Below are positions 34,142-42,513 of a stretch of 64,000 bases of DNA, piece by piece. The notes beneath the pieces were generated by a model. The model had not been told where the DNA came from, ran no database searches, and saw only the letters and a program-made list of their open reading frames with translations. Source of the DNA: Faucicola sp902506225 (GTDB lineage: Bacteria; Pseudomonadota; Gammaproteobacteria; Pseudomonadales; Moraxellaceae); assembly GCA_902506225.1 (NCBI GenBank), contig LR733345.1:1302001-1366000 (forward strand), in the 5' to 3' direction. A program made the translations under genes and the position numbers. Position 1 is the stretch's first letter. Each line of letters begins with the position of its first letter.

Positions 34142-34712
34142 GGTTTGTGCCATTATCATAAACAATAAATGGTGTGACGTCTATCTTAGAACGTGGTGGA
34201 ATCGTCGACACCGCTGTGCCAACATAGACAAAGGCAATGACTTGGTTATCAGCGGTTACATTAAACAGGTGTTTGATTGCAGGCGCATTGGCAAGTGGAC
34301 CGGTGCGCCATACGGTGGCAAACCCTTGTGCCGACAAGGCAAGCAGGAGATTTTGCACGGCACAACTACTTGCTGCTATTTGTTCCCAATGGGGGACTTT
34401 ATCATGGGGTTTAAAATCGGTCACACACGCGATAATCATCGGCGCGCGCAGCGGCATGTTTTCCGCTTTTTTGAGGGTTTTCTCGTCGGTTTCACCTTGT
34501 GCCATCGCGGCATTTTTTAACGCCGTGCCTAAGGTGTTGAGCGCTTGGTTTTCAAGTACGATAAAACGGTACGGGTTTAAATCCTTGTGATCGGGGGCAG
34601 ATAGGGCGACTTCAATCGCTTGTTCGACTTGCTCGCGGTTGGGGGCAGGGGCGACAAGGTTGCCGATTGAACGGCGCGATTTGATAAAGTCTAAAATTTC
34701 TGAATTTGTCAT
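34128..34712 (-). CDS. Nitroreductase family protein (YdjA-like)
   Basis: A 194-residue FMN-dependent reductase. It begins ILDFIKSRRSI (5-15), and shows SAPDHKDLNPYRFIVL (about 38-53) and AAMAQGE. LLALSAQGFATVWRTG (about 122-137) is the cofactor-domain block. Length and motifs fit the YdjA-type single-domain nitroreductases. It starts only 3 bp after the stop of the upstream PaiB-like gene, and its ribosome site AAGGA overlaps the end of that gene, so the two are one transcription unit. The natural substrate is unknown. Confidence 0.82.
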   Translation of the reverse strand: MTNSEILDFIKSRRSIGNLVAPAPNREQVEQAIEVALSAPDHKDLNPYRFIVLENQALNTLGTALKNAAMAQGETDEKTLKKAENMPLRAPMIIACVTDFKPHDKVPHWEQIAASSCAVQNLLLALSAQGFATVWRTGPLANAPAIKHLFNVTADNQVIAFVYVGTAVSTIPPRSKIDVTPFIVYDNGTNQRLK

Positions 34713-34714
34713 TT

Positions 34715-35368
34715 TTATTCCTTAAAGAGGTGATTGATTAGCGTTGCCATATTATCCGCTGTCGCCGATTGCAGTTGTGTTAAACCGTCAATCACGCCTT
34801 GCTGATTATCCAAGGTTTTATTTTGGCTAAGTTTAAATTTGGCTTCAAAATTATGAATGGTCAATTTAACCCCCACAATCGCGCGGCACATGGCATTGAT
34901 ATAGTCACTTGGTGCATCACTTAAAGACCAAGGTTCATGACTGGGGTTAGTTTGTTTAAGTTGATGTTCAAAAAAATCCGTCATCGTCGCGACAATCTGC
35001 TGGATTTGACTTGCATCTGTGATTAGCTGCGGTGTCACCGAAAAAATCACCGATTGATAATTCCACGTCGGCACTTCTTTATCGGTCATCGCCTTGGTAG
35101 GATACCAATTTGGGCTGATATAATGACCTTGGCTGGTGAAAACAACTTTCCAGTTTTTAGCGTCAATCTTTACAATCGGATTGACTTTTGCCACATGACC
35201 CATCAAATAGCCAAGCGGATTTTGTTCATCTACTTGCCAAAGTAGCGGAGCAGGGCAAATTTCAATCGATTCGCCGTTTGATGCCATTATATTTGCTAAT
35301 GGCGACTGAGCAATAAAATCTTTAACGGCTTCAAAATCGGTTTGGGAAAAATCTTTGGGAATATACAT
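34715..35368 (-). CDS. FMN-binding negative regulator, PaiB family
   Basis: A 217-residue flavin-binding split-barrel protein. It starts MYIPKDF as PaiB proteins do; NWYPTK and VPTWNY (about 112-128) are family motifs, and FKLSQNK (about 178) is the C-terminal signature. B. subtilis PaiB represses sporulation and protease genes, but most members are biochemically unexplored. ATG 35368 is chosen by family alignment; a GTG at 35380 is also in frame and is preceded by AGGTGA. The nitroreductase gene follows 3 bp away, which suggests two flavoproteins acting together. Confidence 0.82.
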   Translation of the reverse strand: MYIPKDFSQTDFEAVKDFIAQSPLANIMASNGESIEICPAPLLWQVDEQNPLGYLMGHVAKVNPIVKIDAKNWKVVFTSQGHYISPNWYPTKAMTDKEVPTWNYQSVIFSVTPQLITDASQIQQIVATMTDFFEHQLKQTNPSHEPWSLSDAPSDYINAMCRAIVGVKLTIHNFEAKFKLSQNKTLDNQQGVIDGLTQLQSATADNMATLINHLFKE

Positions 35369-35412
35369 CGTAAAAGCCACTCACCTGCATAACAATTAAG
35401 GCTTTGGATTAT

Positions 35413-36537
35413 TTAAATGGTCATATCTTCTTTTTTTATCTCATCCAAACGATGTTCCGCTTTGAGATATTCTTCTGATTGCATCTCTAACAGCCGTGAA
35501 CGCGTACGCTCAATTTCAAACGCCAATTTTTGCCCATCATACAGTTGTAAAATTGGCTGTTCTGCACGTACCAAAAGCTTGACGCGGCGATCATAAAACT
35601 CATCGACAAGGTAAATAAAGCGCCTTGTCGGGTCAGCGATAATATCGTTAAGTATGGGCACATCATCCACCAGCACCGTGCTAAAATCATTGGCGATTTC
35701 AATAAAATCGCTGGCTGAGCGCGGCTGCATACATAACGCCCGAAAATCAATGTACAAGGTGTTTTCGGTGCGACCTTTGATGGCGATATCACGACCATTG
35801 ATATGAATGGGGTCTTGGATAATGTGTTGGTTGTTGCTTAGCGCGGTAAAGCGGTTGGCAAGCCAGTGGATGTTTTCTTTGGTCAACGGAGACACGTAAA
35901 GTTCGGCTTGCTGCAATACGCGCAGACGGTAGTCGATGCCACTGTCAATGTTCATTACCGTACAGTTTTTTTCAACTTCAGCAATGGCAGGTAAAAAACG
36001 GTCACGGTGAATACCATTTTTATACAAGCCATTTGGCGCGATATTTGATGTGGCAACCAAGGTGATGCCTTTTTTAAATAGCATGGTAAATAAATCACCT
36101 AAAATCATCGCATCGGAGACATTGGAGACAAAAAATTCATCAAAACAAATCACATCCGCTTCATTATGGATGATATCGGCGACTTTTTGTAGTGGGTCTT
36201 GTTGACCTTGTAGCTTGTTGAGCTCGGCGTGCACCCGTTTCATAAAGTGATGAAAGTGCTGGCGCATTTTGCTGTCGGCAGGCACCGACTCAAAAAACAT
36301 ATCCATCATCCAAGTCTTACCACGACCCACGCCGCCCCACATATATAGCCCTTTGGGCGGCTCAGTACGTCTTAAAAAGCTAAACAGCCCACGTTGTTTG
36401 GCGCGGTTGTCCATGATTTGTTCATAGACATTATCCAAATAAGTCATCGCAGCGCGCTGCTGTGCATCTTCGCTAAACTCACCAGATTTTAGCGCAAGCT
36501 CATAGCGTTGTAGGGGTCGTAAATTTGAGTTGGGCAT
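35413..36537 (-). CDS. zapE: AFG1-like AAA ATPase, cell division protein ZapE
   Basis: A 374-residue AFG1-type P-loop ATPase. GGVGRGKT (68-75) is Walker A, CFDEFFVSNVSDAM (about 134-147) includes Walker B and VATSNIAPNGLYKNG (about 161-175) the sensor. E. coli ZapE destabilises FtsZ polymers and supports division at low oxygen. Length and order are typical. It has no operon partner; the 200-bp gap before it holds only a short repeat (36682-36705). Confidence 0.9.
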   Translation of the reverse strand: MPNSNLRPLQRYELALKSGEFSEDAQQRAAMTYLDNVYEQIMDNRAKQRGLFSFLRRTEPPKGLYMWGGVGRGKTWMMDMFFESVPADSKMRQHFHHFMKRVHAELNKLQGQQDPLQKVADIIHNEADVICFDEFFVSNVSDAMILGDLFTMLFKKGITLVATSNIAPNGLYKNGIHRDRFLPAIAEVEKNCTVMNIDSGIDYRLRVLQQAELYVSPLTKENIHWLANRFTALSNNQHIIQDPIHINGRDIAIKGRTENTLYIDFRALCMQPRSASDFIEIANDFSTVLVDDVPILNDIIADPTRRFIYLVDEFYDRRVKLLVRAEQPILQLYDGQKLAFEIERTRSRLLEMQSEEYLKAEHRLDEIKKEDMTI

Positions 36538-36681
36538 ATTGTCTCTCAGCGTAAATTAAAAAGTTGTCAAATTTTCATTTCAACGTGCTTTGACGTAGGG
36601 GTATTCAATAAATAGATGCCATTAAATAGACTGCATTAAAGTGCCAAATAGCTCACGATGTCAAATACAGCAAAAATTTGA

Positions 36682-36705
36682 ATCAAAAACACCCATCAAA
36701 AACAC
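36682..36705. repeat. 13-bp period direct repeat downstream of the hydrolase gene
   Basis: ATCAAAAACAC occurs at 36682-36692 and 36695-36705. It lies in the gap after the minus-strand hydrolase gene and before zapE; nothing else is visible in the gap. Confidence 0.75.
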
Positions 36706-36737
36706 AAATCAGGAACTAGGATAAAATAAAAACTGCG

Positions 36738-37436
36738 TTATTTGCTACTTAACGCTTCAAGCAGCTGTTTTAATTCCCCTAATTTACCATGAAAAAAGTG
36801 CCCTGTATCGTCAATGATGTGCGTTTGAATACCAAAGTTTGCCCCAAATTGTTGTAGCGAGCTTGGCGTAATCACTTCATCATTCGCACCATAAATCATA
36901 AAGGTTTGTGCGGTGGGCAGTAGCAAATCTGAGGTGTCGTTTTTTTCGATAGAAGGGGCGATGAGTGCCAAATCCGTGATGTCAAAATCATCCACTCCCA
37001 AAAATGCGCCTTGTTCATTGACAAGCTGAGCAAGCTTGGCGGCGACAAATCCGCCAAACGAAAATCCGCCAATCCATAGCTTGCGCGCCTCGGTTTGGCT
37101 ATGAATCCATTGCAGTACGGTTAACGCGTCTTCGATTTCACCTGTCACATTGCCATACTCGCCCGTTGACTGACCCACACCGCGAAAATTAAAGCGTACC
37201 ACGTGCATGTTTTGGTCGCGGGCAAAACGATACATGGTGGTCACCACCTTATTCATCATCGTGCCTTCTTGCAATGGATTAGGGTGACAAAGAATGGCAA
37301 CACGCTCAACCGACGCGGCGTTTGGGTTGGCAACACCCGTTGAGTCAGCTTGCCAAAGCGCGTCAACTTCAAGCTTACCGCAAGGGGCATCTATTAATTG
37401 CGAATGGGTTAATTGTGAATGGGCAGGTGAGCGCAT
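36738..37436 (-). CDS. Alpha/beta hydrolase (DUF-type small hydrolase)
   Basis: A 232-residue alpha/beta hydrolase. HPNPLQEG (about 51-58) is the oxyanion region, FRGVGQSTGEY (about 85-95) the loop, and GFSFGG (124-129) holds the nucleophilic Ser. A terminal His lies in IDDTGHFFHG (about 212). The pattern matches the small CPHPxxxGG hydrolases found in many proteobacteria. ATG 37436 is preferred because AGGA lies five bases upstream; the frame runs on to 37475. The substrate is unknown. An AT-rich gap follows it. Confidence 0.82.
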   Translation of the reverse strand: MRSPAHSQLTHSQLIDAPCGKLEVDALWQADSTGVANPNAASVERVAILCHPNPLQEGTMMNKVVTTMYRFARDQNMHVVRFNFRGVGQSTGEYGNVTGEIEDALTVLQWIHSQTEARKLWIGGFSFGGFVAAKLAQLVNEQGAFLGVDDFDITDLALIAPSIEKNDTSDLLLPTAQTFMIYGANDEVITPSSLQQFGANFGIQTHIIDDTGHFFHGKLGELKQLLEALSSK

Positions 37437-37705
37437 AATCGTCCTAATCTCAGCAAAAAACTTTAAAAAAACCACCCATCATGCTAACCAATTTCACCCA
37501 AAATAGCTAGTTTGAAAATCAACAAAGCAGCCAATTGTTGCGCGGATTTTATGATTTGTAAGACCACTTGCGGCGGCTTAATTTTTACCACACACTAATA
37601 CAAGCCATCAATCAAATTCTATTATGAAAATGGTGAGTTTACCTGTATTGTTGATAATTGATGAGAACTTTAACACCGCTATTGAAAAGGGACAGCCTGC
37701 AGATC

Positions 37706-38098
37706 ATGAAATCATCTCTCAAACCGTCTTTATTAAAAATCACCCCATTAAAAATCACTACTATCGCGCTATTAGCAGCAGTGAGTTTATCTGCTTGTCA
37801 AAGTACACCCACTAATTTGCCCGTGTTACAGCGTGCGAACAATACCCTAGAAACTACTGGATTAGGCAAAAGCAAAAATACCGCCAAATTAAACGCGTTA
37901 CGTATCGCAACCGAGCAGTGCCGCGGAAAATCGCCCATCGTGTTGACCGATAGCTACCAGTATAACGGCGTGTTGGATGAAAACATGGGACGCGCGGCTG
38001 ACCAAGCCATAGGCATGATTGGCAGTGTGTTTGGTAGCAAAAAAACCCTTGCCCGCGATGATGATTATGAATATACCATCACCTTTAAATGTCCCTAA
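37706..38098 (+). CDS. Small lipoprotein of unknown function
   Basis: A 130-residue protein. The N-terminus is a lipoprotein signal (residues 1-31, ending AVSLSAC with Cys31 lipidated). The mature part has RIATEQCRGKSP and a final TFKCP, two cysteines that could pair. I do not recognise the family. The frame opens at a TTG at 37658, but ATG 37706 gives a proper signal peptide. A strong bidirectional terminator follows. Confidence 0.7.
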   Translation: MKSSLKPSLLKITPLKITTIALLAAVSLSACQSTPTNLPVLQRANNTLETTGLGKSKNTAKLNALRIATEQCRGKSPIVLTDSYQYNGVLDENMGRAADQAIGMIGSVFGSKKTLARDDDYEYTITFKCP

Positions 38099-38124
38099 TT
38101 GTCATAGTCAAATCATCTATCAAT

Positions 38125-38162
38125 AAAAAAAGGTTAGGAACGCTCCTAACCTTTATTGTTTT
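38125..38162. terminator. Bidirectional terminator
   Basis: AAAGGTTAGGA (38129-38139) pairs with TCCTAACCTTT (38144-38154) around ACGC, with A and T runs on the two sides. It separates the lipoprotein gene from the convergent gene at 38167-38658. Confidence 0.92.
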
Positions 38163-38166
38163 TGTG

Positions 38167-38658
38167 TCACTGGCGATTTAACAAATGCTGATTGAGCTGT
38201 GCAATCACCGCTTTATCGCCTAACTGATTGATACTGTCACGAATTTTTGGAATCGGCTCGGCAGCCATCGGCTGGCTATCAAATAGCTTTAGCAACCGCA
38301 GTTGTAATGCTGGCTCACCTTGTTCAATAACAATATCTACGAGGGTAGGCACATCAAAGGGCAAATCCGAAGTTGACTGTGCCATTGCTACCGCATGATA
38401 AGCGCCATGTGGGTCTTGGTCGGTTACGATACGGGTATTTACGGCTCTATAAGCTTTTTCTGAGGTACCGCCTAAGACATTGATTTTGTGTAAACAGTTA
38501 AGCGCAGAATTATCTTGTAATTGTGCAATCGCAATGATGTCTTCAGCCTGCTCCTGCAAATAGGCGCGTTTTTGTGCCAGTGCCTGTAATTGCTGCTCAG
38601 TCAGTGGCTCAGCGCTTTCGGCTTTTTTTAAGTTGGCATTAAATTGAATTTCTGACAT
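38167..38658 (-). CDS. Conserved-looking hypothetical protein, 163 residues
   Basis: I do not recognise this protein. It is soluble, acidic and helical, without signal or membrane segment, and has a Gln/Ala-rich N-terminal coiled-coil-like stretch (about 15-45) followed by helices. Codon use looks like that of its neighbours, so it is a resident gene. It is divergent to the gene at 38804; the 145-bp gap between them must hold both promoters. Confidence 0.62.
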   Translation of the reverse strand: MSEIQFNANLKKAESAEPLTEQQLQALAQKRAYLQEQAEDIIAIAQLQDNSALNCLHKINVLGGTSEKAYRAVNTRIVTDQDPHGAYHAVAMAQSTSDLPFDVPTLVDIVIEQGEPALQLRLLKLFDSQPMAAEPIPKIRDSINQLGDKAVIAQLNQHLLNRQ

Positions 38659-38803
38659 GGCTATCCCCTTGTTTATGTGGTTATTAGATAAGGGTTTTTT
38701 TTATAAAATCAAATCCACCGGTTAAACGAGCGCATTTTAATGACTATCAAGCTATTTAATCACAATCCAGTTACAATAAATCAAAATGACAAAAGGGCGT
38801 GCT

Positions 38804-39229
38804 ATGTTAGTGTTAACAATAAATGCTGACCATATCAGTGTAACGTTGCAAGATAACCTATGGGACATTGGGCTTACGCTAAACGTAATTGCAGAGACAT
38901 TGCACGCATTGCCACCCACCGAATTGGCATGGGAAACGGCAATTATGCGCATAGAAGATGCTATTTCACCGCTAAAGGCTAGATTGCCTAAAGATGAGTT
39001 ATTAAAGGTGATAGGGGCAGAGGATTTACGCTTACTAGCGTTTGAGCAAGATAATAATGGCGATTATATTCGTGCTGAGATACTAGAAAAAGCTTTTGCG
39101 GTGCTAGCGGGCTATCGCTCACTGCGAGATTTGCCTGCTATGCCCAATGACCTAGCGTTTTATGCCAAGGTATTGCTATTACGAGAATGGGTACACCATT
39201 TGGATTTTGATAAGCTTTATTTGGGTTAA
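38804..39229 (+). CDS. Hypothetical protein, 141 residues
   Basis: Unrecognised, probably cytoplasmic. AAGGG six bases upstream supports ATG 38804 over the earlier in-frame ATG 38786. Residues 1-45 look like beta strands and a helix (MLVLTINADHISVTLQDN), the rest is helical, with a WVHHLDFD segment near the end. It is divergently placed to the gene at 38167-38658 and convergent with ppc; a repeat-containing terminator lies between it and ppc. Confidence 0.6.
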   Translation: MLVLTINADHISVTLQDNLWDIGLTLNVIAETLHALPPTELAWETAIMRIEDAISPLKARLPKDELLKVIGAEDLRLLAFEQDNNGDYIRAEILEKAFAVLAGYRSLRDLPAMPNDLAFYAKVLLLREWVHHLDFDKLYLG

Positions 39230-39269
39230 TTGTCATCAATAAAACAATCGCCAATAAAAAACGTCAATA

Positions 39270-39302
39270 AAAAAATCGCCAGTACACAACAAGCGATTTT
39301 TT
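39270..39302. terminator. Bidirectional terminator between the 141-residue gene and ppc, with upstream arm repeats
   Basis: AAAAAATCGC (39270-39279) pairs with GCGATTTTTT (39293-39302) around a 13-base loop. A close copy of the left arm and its flank (TCAATAAAACAATCGCC) lies at 39236-39252, matching 39264-39280. Confidence 0.8.
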
Positions 39303-39335
39303 AAAAAGGTAGTTTAAGGCTGTTTTCAATACTTA

Positions 39336-42206
39336 CTAACCGGTATTTCTTAAGCCTTGGGCAATACCATTGATAGTTAAATGAACCAAGTTAAGCGCTG
39401 CGGTATAAGACGTTTCATTATCGCTAGTCGTTTCATTGGTGGTTTCAGTGGTAGACCTTTCATCAGTAGACGCTTCATCAGCAGTCGCTTCGCGAAGTTG
39501 TTTTAATAAAGCGACTTGCAACCAGTTCAACGCATTCAAATATGGCAGGCGTAGCGCAAGTGAGCGTGCCAATGTACGGTTGTCATCCAGTAGCGTTTCT
39601 TTATTGGTCAGTGTCAGCAAGGCTTTAAGGCTGCGGTGATATTCTGCAGTAATGAGTGCAAAAATAGCGTTGGCTTCAGTGGCATCGTTGGCGAGCTCAA
39701 CATAGGCTTGGGCGATTTCGATATCGGTTTTCGCCATCACCTGTGCCATATTTGATAACATGGCTTGCATAAAGGCGCTGTGTTGGGCGTTGTGTTGCAG
39801 TTTTGCTAAGTTGTCTGGGTTATCTGCAATCAGTTTTTCGACTGCGGTGCCAAAGCCATACCACGCTGGCAGCATCAATCGATTTTGCATCCAAGAAAAT
39901 ACCCAAGGAATCGCGCGCAAATCTTGAATACGCGCCAAAGACTTGCGGCTAGCAGGACGTGAGCCAATATTTAAACTGGCAATTTCTTTGACCAAACTTG
40001 TCTGCAAGAAATAATCAATAAAATACGGCTGAGTGATAAGCGCGCGGTAGCAATTAAAGGCTTCATGCGATAATTGATTCATTAGGTCGCTATCAGGGCT
40101 TTCGCTATGACTTGGCAATAGGCTTGCTTTGAGCGTTGCGGCAATCAGCGTCTCAAGGTTGCGTTCCGCGTTGCCCGCATCGGCATATTTTGCGGTAATA
40201 ACTTCCCCTTGCTCGGTAATACGGATTTGACCATCCACTGAGCCTTCGGGTTGTGCCAAAATCGCTTCAAATGACGGACCACCACCACGACCCACGCTAC
40301 CGCCACGACCGTGGAATAGACGCAGCTGAATGGCATATTTTTCTGCCATTTCCACTAGCTGAATTTCAGCTTGGTATAGCGACCATTGACTGGTGACATA
40401 ACCACCATCTTTGTTACTGTCTGAATAACCGAGCATAATCTCTTGCAGATTGTCACGACTGGCTAGCACCGATTTGTACCAAGGTTTATCCAGTAACTCA
40501 CTCATGATGCGGGTACTGTTTTGCAGCGCCTCAATGGTTTCAAACAAAGGTACGATGTTGATACGGCTCACGGGTACGCCATCTTTAACCAATAATAGCC
40601 CTGATTCTTTCAATAATAACGCCAGTGCCAACAAATCACTCACTTGTTCCGCATTGGAGATAATGCTTTGGGTAATCGCTTTGTCTCCAAAGCGATTTTT
40701 GATATCGGCTGCGGCTTGAAAAATCTCTAACTCACGCTGGGTTTGTGGCTCATAAGTGATATAGGGGTTATATAAAGGACGCGCAGTTGCCAATTCACGC
40801 AGTAGCACACGTTGACGTGCGGACTCAGACAAAGAAAGGTAATCTTCTAAATCGGCATGTTTGAACAAATCATGGACCGTTTCGGCATGAATCCCTGAAA
40901 ACTGGCGCAAGTCCAATGGCATCAAATAAAAACCAAATACTTCCACCGCGCGGATGATATCGGTGAGTCGTTCATTAGCCAGTAACTCACTGCCATTGTC
41001 CACCAATGATTGATAAACAACGTACAAATCATCTAAAAACTCGTCACAATCAGCGTAGGGTTCACTAAGTCCAAAGCGACAACCGTAAGACAAATCAAAC
41101 GTATGCGAGGTAGCGACTAAACGTGATGAGATAAACCCGATGGCGCGGCGATAAGGTTCTTCTTCTCTGGAGATATTATCTTCTTTGGATTGCTCGGAGA
41201 GTGCCAGTACCCCATCACTCACGTTGACATGGCGGATAGACAGCGGCAACTCTTGGTACAGCTCGCCCAGTTGGTCACGATAAAAGTAAAACACCGTCGC
41301 CGCTTGGCGTTTGAACGCATAGCGAAGGGTATCGGCTGACACAAACGGATTGCCGTCACGGTCACCACCAATCCAGCCACCGATATTAAGTAAGTTTGGC
41401 ATGTCAGTATCGGGGAAACGCTCTTTTAACTGATAATCTAATTTGCGATACAAACTTGGCAGGGCTTCAAAAAAACTTAAATCAAAATAGGCAATGCCAT
41501 TGTCAATTTCATCTTTGACAGTAATTTTAAAATGGCGGGTTTCATTGGTTTGCCACTGCGACAATAACGTGGCTTCTAGTTGCTGCTCGATACGCTGACG
41601 TTGATAGCCAATCGCGGTGTGGTATTGCTCAAGTAAGGCACGGATTTGACGGCGCAGTGATAAAATAGTTTGACGCTGCACTTCGGTCGGATGCGCGGTC
41701 AATACCGCACTGATAAAGGTATCATCAAGTTGTGCTTGCAACTCATCGCTGTCAATCCCTTGGGCTTTTAATTCATCAATCACATGGGCAAAACTACTTT
41801 TTGAGGCAGATTCGTCTTGTTCGTGGGCAAGGCGGCGGCGCTCATGGTGCATGTCTTCGGCGATGTTAAAAACTTGCGCAAATAAGCCACAAGCCCGAAT
41901 GAGATTCTTGCGCTGTTGATGGTTGAGCGTTGGCAAAATGGCTTGAATAGTCTGCTGGGGGTCTTCGCCATTTAACAGTTTATTAATGGTTTGTTTGACC
42001 GGTTCTGAGGTCTGCTGCTCAACGACCGTTATCAGCACGCGGCTAAGTAACTGGGTGTCCGCTAGCAAAGGGGAGTCTTTATCATTGTCGATAAGCTCAA
42101 CAAGTGCCGTATTTGACGGATGCGAGTTTAACGCGTCTAGGCCTAAAACGTGAGGCGGTGCAAGGCTTTTTTCATTTTCAGCTGGGTTGGCGTTGGTCTG
42201 GCTCAT
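39336..42206 (-). CDS. ppc: Phosphoenolpyruvate carboxylase
   Basis: A 956-residue enzyme that carboxylates PEP to oxaloacetate and refills the TCA cycle. TAHPTEVQRQT (about 170-180) contains the catalytic His; GYSDSNKDGGY (about 595) and FHGRGGSVGRGGGP (about 630-643) are PEP and bicarbonate site blocks, and RNTG at the very end is the C-terminal active-site tetrapeptide. The length is slightly above the usual 880-910: a Thr/Ser/Glu-rich insert lies near residues 915-940 (TTETTNETTSDNETS). Start ATG 42206 is preferred. The opposite strand carries the prpE promoter region. Confidence 0.96.
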   Translation of the reverse strand: MSQTNANPAENEKSLAPPHVLGLDALNSHPSNTALVELIDNDKDSPLLADTQLLSRVLITVVEQQTSEPVKQTINKLLNGEDPQQTIQAILPTLNHQQRKNLIRACGLFAQVFNIAEDMHHERRRLAHEQDESASKSSFAHVIDELKAQGIDSDELQAQLDDTFISAVLTAHPTEVQRQTILSLRRQIRALLEQYHTAIGYQRQRIEQQLEATLLSQWQTNETRHFKITVKDEIDNGIAYFDLSFFEALPSLYRKLDYQLKERFPDTDMPNLLNIGGWIGGDRDGNPFVSADTLRYAFKRQAATVFYFYRDQLGELYQELPLSIRHVNVSDGVLALSEQSKEDNISREEEPYRRAIGFISSRLVATSHTFDLSYGCRFGLSEPYADCDEFLDDLYVVYQSLVDNGSELLANERLTDIIRAVEVFGFYLMPLDLRQFSGIHAETVHDLFKHADLEDYLSLSESARQRVLLRELATARPLYNPYITYEPQTQRELEIFQAAADIKNRFGDKAITQSIISNAEQVSDLLALALLLKESGLLLVKDGVPVSRINIVPLFETIEALQNSTRIMSELLDKPWYKSVLASRDNLQEIMLGYSDSNKDGGYVTSQWSLYQAEIQLVEMAEKYAIQLRLFHGRGGSVGRGGGPSFEAILAQPEGSVDGQIRITEQGEVITAKYADAGNAERNLETLIAATLKASLLPSHSESPDSDLMNQLSHEAFNCYRALITQPYFIDYFLQTSLVKEIASLNIGSRPASRKSLARIQDLRAIPWVFSWMQNRLMLPAWYGFGTAVEKLIADNPDNLAKLQHNAQHSAFMQAMLSNMAQVMAKTDIEIAQAYVELANDATEANAIFALITAEYHRSLKALLTLTNKETLLDDNRTLARSLALRLPYLNALNWLQVALLKQLREATADEASTDERSTTETTNETTSDNETSYTAALNLVHLTINGIAQGLRNTG

Positions 42207-42340
42207 GACTTTTCCCTTATTTGCTTTAGTCTAAAAAGTGTAACAGGACAATTATGTTAGCACAAACTATTATCACCATAAGAAATACTCATCGTTAAAA
42301 ATTCGAAATATAAACAGCGTTAAAATTATTTTGGCAAGAC

Positions 42341-42369
42341 TTGACGTAAGTGAGTCTATTTGCTATATT
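42341..42369 (+). promoter_or_regulatory. Probable sigma70 promoter of prpE
   Basis: TTGACG (42341-42346) and TATATT (42364-42369) are separated by exactly 17 bp. Transcription should begin near 42376, about 138 bp before the prpE start codon. Confidence 0.72.
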
Positions 42370-42398
42370 CAAAAACGATACAAAACGTATCATTTGAA
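42368..42398. promoter_or_regulatory. Imperfect palindrome over the predicted prpE transcription start
   Basis: TTCAAA..GATAC (42368-42381) and GTATC..TTTGAA (42387-42398) form an imperfect inverted repeat with a core GATAC-AAAAC-GTATC. It overlaps the -10 box and start site, where a repressor would block transcription. The regulator is unknown; the PAS-LuxR gene downstream is a candidate. Confidence 0.5.
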
Positions 42399-42513
42399 TT
42401 TATAAAGTGGATTCAAGGAATGAATTCAAGCAATGAGATGTTTTGCCAACCTCTAAAAACCAAACCTGCAAGCGACTTTCACCATCCGTTAAGATTCTAG
42501 CTAAGGACAGCCA

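Larger units (their letters stand above)
42207..42513. other. Divergent ppc-prpE intergenic region
   Basis: A 307-bp region that should contain the ppc promoter on the minus strand and the prpE promoter on the plus strand. It holds a strong sigma70-like promoter at 42341-42369 and an imperfect palindrome at 42368-42398. A short direct repeat (ATTCAAG-N-AATGA) occurs at 42411-42423 and 42424-42436. No reading frame or RNA gene is seen. Confidence 0.8.
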
